The position numbers and the translations under genes are program-made. Positions 54,373 to 64,000 of a DNA stretch of 64,000 bases are shown here, piece after piece (the first letter of the stretch is position 1; each line of letters opens with the position of its first letter). The notes under the pieces are model-generated. The model did no database searches and had not been told where the DNA came from. It saw only the letters and a program-made list of their open reading frames with translations. Source of the stretch: Sardina pilchardus. Lineage: Eukaryota; Chordata; Actinopteri; Clupeiformes; Clupeidae. Location: assembly GCF_963854185.1 (NCBI RefSeq), contig NC_085000.1:24179046-24243045 (forward strand), given 5' to 3'.

Positions 54373-57300
54373 ACTGTTAGAACTTTACTGTTCAGGCTGT
54401 CGTGAGACACCCATGAATAGGGAAAGACGTTGACTATTGCCTAGAGACCGTAGTTGCAAAATGTAAATAAGAAACCAGCAGTTGAAGGTTGAAAGTGAAG
54501 GGTCTACTCTGTTATTAAAAGGGAGCTGATGATGTTTTTTTTACCTTTGTGACTGTTATCCTTTGACAGATTGACTGACTGAGAGAAATAGTCACACTCC
54601 ACTTCAACACCATCACCATGCACCAAGTACTATTGAAATACCTCTGCACCATGCTACCAAGGGCCACTGATCTTTAAAATGCAGCCAACTTTCTGTGAAA
54701 CAATCCTGACACCAATAGCTCTATATGCTTTCTCTGAGAAATTCATTCGAGAAAGGAACAAAACAAAAAAAACCTAAACAAAACAACAATGCTCTTAGAT
54801 TCAAGTCTATGCATCTGAAGCCCATTCCTCCACATTTACTTCCCGCTGTGAAAGAAATAGTTTGTTTCTTTGGCCATGGGCCATTGGATCCTCTGGGGCG
54901 GCGCTGGACCTTGAGCAACACCTGTGTTCCTATTGATACTCGGCTGTGGCGCCGCGGGGGAGACGTCAGGGAGATTTATTCTTTTTGCAGATATGGTTCA
55001 TTGACTTCAGCGCGGCAGAACTCTGAGAGTGATAAGAAGCCCAAATGCCTACAGAGTCCCTCTCCCCCGCCCCCCCCCCCCCTCCCTAAATACAATGCCT
55101 GTTCTCTCAACTGAGTCCAACATTACAGAACTCTCCCTCTAGATCGAAGTACCTGCCAATATTTGGAGGTCAAGGTTGTGCGGTGCTGCTGGAACTTCTC
55201 AGCAAAGCAAATACAGTATACAGGTGCCGACACTTTTTTTTGTCCGCATTTTCGGTTATTTTCCACGTTGTTTGCCACGTTTATCTTTTTGAGTCTCACA
55301 ATAAAGCACCTTCAGGCTTTCTGACCTCAAGGGAAAACATAGACCTTTCAAACGCAATATGTCACCACATTTGATCGTTATTACCGCTCAGTGATGCTCT
55401 GTATGGGTGAGGGTCCCACAAGGCCTCAATCTACATCTGCTATGATGTGTTTCACCAAATGAAATAACGAGGATTCGAATCCCCTTGTGCAACACTAACA
55501 CAATAACGGTTTGTTGATCTGAAGGTTAGTGCCTTCAAGAGACAGCTGAAGTACAGGGCCCCAGATACTGGCATTGAGCTCTAATATTGCCATCTGTAAT
55601 TTCCAATTACTGTCCATGAAGCCCACTTCAAGAGTTTCCCTGGGCTGGTTTATGCCTTATTGAATTTCCCCTCTTTCAACTGAGCTAATGGAAAAAACCC
55701 CCCCCCCCCCCCCCCAAAAAAAAAACATACCTATTACTCTCGTCCTCCAGAAAAGAAAAAAATGCAATTACCTAATTGGATGCAACCTATTTCTAACAAA
55801 TGTGCATGCAGAGCTGTTAACACATGTCTCTTTTTTTTTTTGTCAAGGAGGCCTTTTGGAGTTGCCTGAGAGTTTTAAGAGGCTCCTTTCACGATGCTGT
55901 GTGCTGTTCATGGGGCTGGCCCTCATTAATCAGAAAATCAATGGAGTGGAGGGTCTGGAGGATGGCGCAGGACAGAGAAAAACCAGAGAAATCAATGGAA
56001 TGCAAAATATTTTAAATGGCTGATGCAGGCTCTGGGTACGGGTGGAGTGAGGGTGGTGGTGGTGGTGGGAAGGGAGTTGGTTGGTTCGTGGGTGGGTGGG
56101 TAGGCCCAGGAAGGCACCATAGAATGGGAACTGTACTGGTATTTGATTAGGCCAGTGGTGGGTGGGTGGGTGGGATAGATTTTAATTTTCCAGAGTGGTT
56201 CCCAAACCGTGTCTGATGCCTGTGGATTGGGATTACATTAGACTCGCAATGACAGGAAGATGCATATGGACTTCCATACTGCACCTTGCATGACAGCTAC
56301 GAATGGCCTGACATTGGTCAGTGGGTAAGTGAAGCAGACATGGCGAACACAGGGCATTATTCAAACACGTCCCAGTAGGCCAGATAAGAGAGAGCCTGAG
56401 GGGGAGGGAATTAAGCCGTTATGGTCATCTTTGGCTTTTGGGGAGAATGGAGGATGGGGGTATGGGGCTGAGTTGTGGGCTGGTTGTGTAGTAGTGACTA
56501 TACTTCTAGAAATTGAGGGGAATTTTGAGGTGACTTTTCCCTGGAAATAAGCCAATCAAGAGAATCACTTTTTAATCTAACCTTTTCAAAATTGTCCTTG
56601 AAAGTGTTCAATCTCCCTAAATAATGTAAGCACTGTTATTAATCAATTTAATTGGTTACAATATTATGACTCGAAAATAATGACACATTTTTTTTGGACG
56701 GCCTTAGGGAATAGCAGGGAGACAAATGTGTTTACCTAACGGAAGATCTATTAAGTGTTTTTTTTTCCGTTTGTAGTTGTGCTGCTGGAGCTATTGACGA
56801 ATTCGCTCTTTTAAAAAATCGACTCACCAAAAAAAAATCTGTGCTTGATGGAAACCTCTCCGTCAAATTTCCTGAACTGTTACATTCCTTCTGCTTCCAT
56901 TAAGCAGGCCTAAGCACCCCCCACCCCCCCTCCCAAACCCCCCGCCTCTTCCAGCAAACTCATCCCCTGTCTGTCTGTGTTAAGGCTGACTCTAAAGTCA
57001 GCATGAAGTCTGTCAATATTAGGCTGGCTAAAAGTGAGCTGTCGTCTCACACAGGTCGAAGTGTTTTTGTGGGCGACAGTCACACTTGAGGTGAGTGAGT
57101 GTGTCTGTGGGGGGAGGGGGGGGGGGGGGGTTGTGAAACAAACACAAACACACACACACACACACATGATCCTTGCATCTGTGTGTGCCTGTGCTGTTAT
57201 TCTGTACTTTGCACAGCAGCCACACTCTCCTCCTCTCCCTACAGGATTCAGAGAGCTTCTCTAATGAGCGCCCCCAGTATGAATTACTTATTTATAGCCC

Positions 57301-58850
57301 CCCCCCAAACTCTAACCACCCCCCCCCCCCCCCCCCCCCCCCACAAACACCCCAGAGGCTGCCTGCCTTTTGCCGCCTGTTTTTCCTCTTTTTCTGTAAT
57401 CCTTCCCTTTTGTCTGCGGGAGCAGCTCTTCCGCCTGTTCTGCTCATCGCTCCTCTCCACAGATGCGGCACCTCTCTCTCTCTTTTTCCTTCTTTCTTTC
57501 TTTCTTTCTCTCTCTCGCTCATAAATATTCATGCTCCTCGAGTCCCCCCCTTCTTCTTCCTCCTCCTCTAAAACCAGGCAGTAAAAAAGGAGACAGAGAT
57601 AGGATTGATTTGTGTAGGCATTCCATTCCAGCACTCTGACAACATAAAAGAAATGGAATCGCGTGTTCTATACAGTGGCGTGCCCAAAAAACCAAAACAT
57701 ATCACCATTTGAATGACTCCAGTGAATGACTCCATAACATGCGTAAGAAAGGGTGTCTGTCAAAATGTGCGCATCACTCATTTCAGTTTAGCGGTTAATT
57801 TGTTGGGATGGGTGACATATCACATGTGCTGTAGGGCTGTATTGTACCGTTAATTCTGCCAGGTAGTGTCTTCAGCATGACCACCAACATTTTACAGGGG
57901 CAGAACCAAAACAATGTGAATTATTGATGAAGCAAACAGCCATGACTCTAAGAAAAGCTAGCGTGTGATCAAAGATTCAACAAAAGCAATGGATTCCGTC
58001 TTTGTCTCCCTTTTCCCTGAGAACAGTACCTCAATGGCCTCTTCATGACCATTCAGAGGACCTCAACTGTCCAGCACTGCGCTGCCAAGAATGATTCCAC
58101 CCAAAACACCACCACCACTATTCCAACAGTAGCCGGGCCAAAAATCAACAGCTACAACTACATAACCCCGTTTGAGGGAACATTCATATTCATTCATTCC
58201 GTTGATTTGAATAGTGATGGCTTTGGAAGGGGAAGCAGAGTTTTTTTTCCACCTTGTAGTTATTTGCTTTTCAGGTCTCCTTTTACTTCAGCTTAGCCTG
58301 CCGCCTGATGTACCACCACTTTGATCTAGCTGTCCTAATTAATGAGGAAGAAGAAAAAAGGAAAAGAAATGTAACTTTTCTCCTCTCCTCCTCAAAAATA
58401 ATAACAAAAAAGAAATCCATGCATGTTTGATATATAGAGCTCAACTTAAAAGGAATGCACACCTAACCCCCTGGTGTTTATCCTTGTCCTATGCATGGAG
58501 GAATTCATGCTAAGCTGTCCCCAGAGAACAAATGGTTGTCCTCCATCTTTTCCTCTGATCTCAGATAAATTGCTGTAGGCTGTTGTGTATTACAGTGCCA
58601 TGATTCTGATTCTAGAAGGCACTTTGGAAACAAGTTGACCCATTTCAGTTAGGCATTAACTTGCTAGGCGATGAGGTGGCATTGCAAGGTTTGTTTGCCG
58701 AAATCTGGAGCAGACTACAAAAGGCACAAAAAATGGCAGCATATGGTGGATGTTGTAGCCATTTTGTAAGTAAATGGCACAAGGTCTTTTATACTCTTTC
58801 CTTGGCATTAAAGTTGTTGTTGTGGGTGAGTATTTAGACTTTTAACTAAA
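54373..58850. other. intergenic, no gene seen
   Basis: It contains poly-C runs at 55067-55082, 55698-55715 and 57317-57342, a G-run at 57108-57130 and (GGT)n/(GGGT)n at 56055-56175. Frames over these give Pro- or Gly-rich artefacts. No domain was recognised in any ORF. Confidence 0.45.
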
Positions 58851-61587
58851 ACATTCACCTTTATTTGAATGAAAACATCAAGCTGATCAGAGAAAATAGG
58901 CCTTGCAGATAATATACAAACAAAACATTCAAGAATATACAGCATCATCCACATATCTTTAATTAGCAAAACAAAAAAGAAAAAAGACCATGCTTGTCAT
59001 TTGAACATTAAGTTAGAATCCAATCATTCAAAACCTCTCTGACCGAGTAAAAAAAAAGTGCAAATATATACAAAACACTTCCACACAGCCAGCAACTTCG
59101 AAGGATTCACTCTGGCAGCTCCTTCAATCTGACGAAAATATAAAAACAAAACTCATAATAAAAACAAAAACAAAATAAAACAAAACAATAATTTAAAAAG
59201 AAACATTTCAAAACCAATAATTATACAAAATATATTTATATATTTATATAGAATTAAGGACTAGGCAGAGCAGTCACCCACCAACCAGTCAGTCACTCAG
59301 TCACAAAGCTACTTCCTCCCCGGACACAAAAGTTAATAAACTCCATATAATCTTTGAAACTGTAAACAAGTCTGTTACGTTTAAATTGATTAAAACATTT
59401 GGGATAATCCGACAAAAAGAAAGAAAGAAAAAAAAACAAATAAATTATAATTAATTTATCTGAGACAAAGATGCTTTACAAGAACACTGACTTTGAAATG
59501 CAGCAATGGATCTAAAAACTGACGTTATTCCTCTACAGTAACTACTGAGAAACACCACGATTCTGCACACTCTCCTTGCCCTCATACGCTGCAGGTGCTT
59601 TTGGAATATTATTATAATCATCATCTCATCATCATCATCATCATTAGTATTATGCTGTTTACCACAATACAATAATAGATCATCGTGTCTGGCTGTGTTG
59701 TGGCTCTGAGTTCTACCCAAACATACATGGCCCTGAAAACCAGTCTCCTGGGGACTGTGATTTTGTGGTTCTTGATTTTTGTGTGAGCAAAGTTCCACAA
59801 TGCTTAGGAAAAAAAATAAAACAGACGTTTGCCTTTCCAATCGAGCGGTGGTGGTCGTACTGTAATCACAGTTAGTCATTACAATATGGTTTTAACCATG
59901 AGTCTGCAGAAAGGTTAAAAAAAAAAAAAAAAAAAAAAATCAACGCTTTTATGCATGTTGTGAGATTTATTATCGCTTTTAATTCGAGAAAGTGGTTCAT
60001 CCGGTGCTTTGATATCCATAATACACCTGCCATGCTGACCCGGCACCTTTCGGCGAGCAGGCAGCAGTTTCCGACTGAGGCAGATTTCCATTAAAGACTG
60101 CAGTCACAAAAAAAAAAAAAAAAAACACTCCGCTGAAGAAGACCCAGATTTTTATCCACTGACCTCGTTTCTTTTCCTTTCCCCCAAAAATAACAAATGA
60201 ATGTTCAGAGGGATACTTCCTCTTTAATTATCCTCCTGCAGCTTTTAAAATGTTAATGAGCTGCACACATCAGCTCCTGCTGTTACAGCTCGCCCGCACA
60301 ATCTGAGCGGGAAGAGTGTGAGGAGACTGATTTGTTGTCTAGAGAGTCTATCATGACCAGCTTCCTACTGCTCTCTGCATGCCTTTATAGCCTGCGTTGG
60401 AGGGTTCTTCCCCCCCCCCCACCCACCCCCCCTTTTTTGATGAAAATGTGCTGTAGTTTGACGAAGCCTTCTCCTTGAGTGAGCGAGTATCCTACCTTAA
60501 TTACTCATCTAGTCTCCGAGACATTTTGTTCAGGCCACTGCCTGCTTAATGTGCATCAAGAAAGTCTGCGGAAGTATACTACTCCCTTAGCCTAATGAGG
60601 AGGTCTTAGTGGGTTGCTTTAACATTCTATGAGAAGCTAAAAAAAAAAAGTACCATGGTTTGCAGGGAGCCTCATTTTCATAGTTTAAATATGTTTGTAT
60701 AAGCATCACTGTCAATTTGTAGTGCAAGAGTATTGCACATACAGTATGACATATGATTAAGATATGCAGACATGTTCTGTGCATCTGTGGAGCTAAGACA
60801 CCTATGTACTGTATATGGTGAAAAAGGAAACCCAAAAGACTGGATTTTAAGAGAATAGAGACCTTCCTGGTTCTTCCACAACCCTCCCCCTTTAATCTAA
60901 CTTTACGCTACAACCTCTTTGGCCAGAATATACATGTAATTTGTCCTCTCCATAGAGCAATACAGTGGAGTCGGTTGAATATTAGGGATCCGTGGTAGAG
61001 TGAAACATAAAAATCTTTCAAATATGAGAGTTACGGGGGGGAAAAAACACATTTCTTGTTATGCAATTTGAAAAAATTATGAAAAAATTCATTCTCTTGC
61101 TGCATCATTCTTACATACAAAAAAGCAATGACAAAGCTGGACCAGGATATGCGTATAGTCTCCAATACTGTACATGAAATCGTGTACATTCTTGCGTTTG
61201 CGAAACACAAATAAATTATGCACAATAAATTAGACACAATAAATACTTCATTGGAAAGGGCAGAACTCAGAACCACACCGAAATGAAAGAATGGCAATAA
61301 TACAAAACAAAACCTCAGGGGTCAGTTATTACAGTATCAGCTCCGGTTGATACGTCCTCCCCAGAGATGTTTGGGAAAAATGGTTGGACATAAACGACTC
61401 CGTCGGTAACTCAACTACACACTACTGCCATGGAAAAGCGTCAACAGCCACTGGACGTACTTCACCACAATGTACACCAGGGACACGAGCGTGTGTGTGT
61501 GCGTGTGTGTGTGTTTCTCTGTATGTGCATGTGCACAGGCCTTATGTACAAAAGCAATGAAGAAAGACCTGACCATTTTTGAGTTAA

Positions 61588-61959
61588 AGGTGCAGTCAGC
61601 GATTGCGCAAGAGGTCGCGTTTTCATGTTAATATCTAAATTTACGCGCAGAAACTTTTGTCCAAAACAATGTACATTATATTTTAACCAAGGACCAATCG
61701 AAACACGCTAGAGAGGTAGCTTACCCCTCTCTTTAGTATTTTCAGAAAAACTTCAGGCATGGTTTTGTTTTTGTTTGGGTGACAGACATGCCACCACTTT
61801 CTTTATCTCCAGTTTCTGAAGCCTGGGCTGCCTACAAAGACCTTTTTTTTTACAGCGTACTCACAAAATGGGCAGCTGGTGGTCATGAGGAGATGATGAT
61901 TGCTAATGTGACAACACATTTTATGGGCTTAAAATGCCGGACAATTGCTGACTGCAACT
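61588..61959. mobile_element. 372-bp MITE with TTAA target site
   Basis: AGGTGCAGTCAGCGATTG at the left and CAATTGCTGACTGCAACT at the right are inverted. TTAA flanks both sides (61584-61587 and 61960-61963), the target used by piggyBac and Kolobok transposases. It is non-coding. Confidence 0.8.
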
Positions 61960-62832
61960 TTAACTGCTGAGAAGCACAACTAAAACTGCTTCATGTTAAC
62001 AGTAAAGCAGGCCAATGGAGCAATGTGTCTAAATGGCTTTCACAGACTTGTAAAACTGTGTTGGAGGAGTAAGCGCTGAAGATGTTGGCTCAGTATAGAC
62101 TCTGGAGTCAAGTGTGTTCCCAAAATAGAACGTAATATTAAAAAAACTAATTTAAAATGATGTGTGTAGGCAGAGAGGCCCTCCATTATTGTGCTTGGAG
62201 TTGCATGAAACGTATTTGGCAAAAAAAATAAATAAAAATCTACTGCATAAATATCCACTGTACACTAACGAGCTCAACAAAACAGACAGGAGTCCATATG
62301 TATCTATAAACGTCTAGAACTTTAAAGCAGACGTGTACTGTTAAATGTTTGTCTTGCATCTCTGTAGAGGTTTAAATCAGAATAAAAAAGAAACTGAAGC
62401 TGTACGAATGGAGACATAGACTTGCAGGGTTGTGTGAAGTTAGAACAAGAGACCACTATTGTGAAGCCCCTAAAGTTGCTAAAAAACATAGGAACATCTT
62501 TGGAACATTCATGTAGGAACATCCCAAATCTTAGTGGTTACTGAACAGTGTTCAAAGAGTCGATGGGTCCCTAATGGCTTACTGTGGTTTCTCAGACTTA
62601 TTGCTTTTTGCGGATAAGATACACATAGGACACCTGATGTTAGCGGAGCGTCCTTTTCCATGTCAGTAGTGTTTGAGATCTGAGGACATGTGGATGCACT
62701 CCAGCCCTCTCATATTCCCAATGGAGTTAAAACAGTAAGTGGCCGGGATAGTTGATTGGGTGAATAAAATCCATTTTAGAGGTGGAGCACATCCATCTGT
62801 AGAGCGACAGAGGTTTGTATCCATCCAGAATG

Positions 62833-62890
62833 CAACATCAACAACAACAGCAACAACGACGACGACGACGACGGCGACGACGACAAAAAA
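62833..62890. repeat. (CAA)n/(CGA)n trinucleotide tract
   Basis: CAACAACAACAG units grade into CGACGACGACGA. Confidence 0.95.
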
Positions 62891-63639
62891 GGCAAGCTTT
62901 GAAGAAAGGACCGCTGATCGCTCACCAAAAACTGATCAGGCCAGCGTCCATTTTGGCCCCCGCCCTCCCCGCACGCGCGCACAAATTCAAGAGCAGAAGA
63001 AAGCAAAAACAGAAAAGACGGGTGAAGAAACAAAGGCGCTTTGTAAAGTCTATGGCATTTGAGAGATGTGCCAGGCGATGAATCAGTCCCTCGTCCCCAG
63101 GCCCAACTGCCGGCCCTTGGGCTTGCTTCGGGGCACGTTCCATCCGTCCATTAGGCCTGCGGGCCGTCAGTGACTCCCTGACCTTTGACCTTAGGATGTG
63201 TTTCCTCGGGCCGTGACTCAGGATGGCTGCTGCAGCAGACTCATGTCTCTCTCTCTCTACTCTACCTGGGGTCCACATGGCATCTTTGTCCCCCACGTTT
63301 GAACGTTGATCTTCCAATTGCTTTTGCATCGTCCTTTTTTTTTTTTGTTGTTCATTATTATTTCCCCCACTGATAAATGCCAAAAAGTCCACAACGCAGT
63401 TTGGATTTACTAAGAAGTATTAATATCCCAACAATCTCTTATCTCCCCCCACCCCCACCCTCCCCACACACATACCCACCCCAGAGTGAATGAAAGTTAA
63501 CCTTTCCATGGCACTAGCTTGGCAATTCAGCACAGTTTCCAAGGCAACGTCACATATGCCTTTTTCATGGAATGTATCTCATTATATCCACAGTAGTTCA
63601 CATCCATTGAGTTTTAGGCAGTTGCTTTTTTAAAGAGTC

Positions 63640-63760
63640 TTTTTTTTTTTGAAGAGAAGAAAAAAGGCCAGTGTGAAGAAGAAGAAAAAGAGGGAGGAGA
63701 AGGAGGAGAAGGAGAAGAAGAAGTAGAAGAAGAGAACTCAAAAAAAAGAGAAAGGAAATC
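63640..63760. repeat. purine-rich (GAA/GGA)n tract
   Basis: About 110 bp almost entirely of G and A, in degenerate GAA, GAG and GGA units. Confidence 0.9.
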
Positions 63761-64000
63761 TCTTGAAAGTCTCACTGGCGATGGCAGGTAGAGGTGTCGG
63801 AGAGATAAGAGGAGATTTGGGGGGCATGGGGGTTGGGGTCAGATACATTGGGCTTTGTGCTGTGCTGTGGTTCTTAGTGTTGATTGTCCAGTGTCATTCG
63901 TATCCACCCTCTTGTTAGAATAAACTGTGGATGTCTCTCCAACACAGGTCTGATAATCAATACAACCCCACCCATCCCACCCCACCCCAACCCAACCCAC

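Larger units (their letters stand above)
58851..64000 (-). other. candidate long 3' UTR of a minus-strand gene beyond the right edge
   Basis: There is no convincing ORF over 5 kb. On the minus strand an AATAAA lies near 58864 (seen as TTTATT). The sequence is AT-rich with many T-runs in the minus sense and long unique stretches, as in vertebrate 3' UTRs. A 156-codon minus frame at 62922-63392 has no domain. If the slc6a8-pnck synteny known in human extends further, the next gene would be dusp9, convergent with pnck. This is inference only. Confidence 0.3.

Noticed and set aside
55440..55490. tRNA-like B box GGATTCGAATCCC
   Set aside because: There is no matching A box or cloverleaf upstream; a short palindrome by chance is sufficient.
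62739..63392. ORFs of 107 (plus) and 156 (minus) codons near the right end
   Set aside because: They overlap on opposite strands, partly over (CAA/CGA)n, and show no domain.

Overview
This is vertebrate nuclear DNA, almost certainly from a teleost fish. It has split genes with GT-AG introns, very abundant (CA)n/(GT)n microsatellites, L2-like and Rex1-like LINEs, a tRNA-derived SINE, a Ty3/gypsy element, and many short non-autonomous DNA transposons nested in one another. There is no bacterial-type gene organisation.

Host genes. (1) At 112-409 on the minus strand is the first coding exon of an SLC6 neurotransmitter/creatine-type transporter, read as slc6a8. The rest of that gene lies left of the window. 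(2) Between 29597 and about 37060 on the plus strand is a complete CaMKI-family kinase, read as pnck. I placed ten coding exons base by base from phase-compatible splice sites, plus a last exon with two possible acceptors and a likely non-coding first exon ending at 28933. The two genes are head to head, as I recall SLC6A8 and PNCK being in human Xq28, and this supports both names. (3) From about 58.85 kb to the right end there is no convincing ORF. The composition and a minus-strand AATAAA suggest the long 3' UTR of a convergent minus-strand gene. By synteny dusp9 would be the first candidate, but this is a prediction only.

Layout. 0.1-0.4 kb: slc6a8 exon. 0.4-28.8 kb: intergenic sequence packed with mobile DNA. 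This includes LINE fragments with MITEs inserted in them, an 8-bp-TSD foldback element (5525-6250), a Ty3/gypsy element whose terminal repeats contain part of its own integrase (7620-12185), and a mosaic of inverted dispersed repeats (12186-20602). It also includes an L2-like LINE broken by three DNA elements (20760-23400), one of which carries a decayed RecQ-like helicase fragment. 28.8-37.1 kb: pnck, with a 660-bp polypyrimidine intron tract and a UG repeat beside a 3' splice site. 37-49 kb: mostly unique non-coding DNA with large CA/GA repeats. 49.2-54.4 kb: a giant imperfect palindrome with LINE-derived sequence inside. 54.4-58.8 kb: non-coding. 58.8-64 kb: candidate 3' UTR with a TTAA-flanked MITE.

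The most novel signal is a set of five insertions, 39 to 577 bp long, that share TA(G/A)CCTG-type inverted ends and 9-bp target-site duplications (two exact, three with one mismatch). The longest carries a CCAAT-type promoter and a broken ORF with a RecQ-like Walker A motif. One has its empty site preserved elsewhere in the window. All calls are from reading the sequence; no database search was possible.
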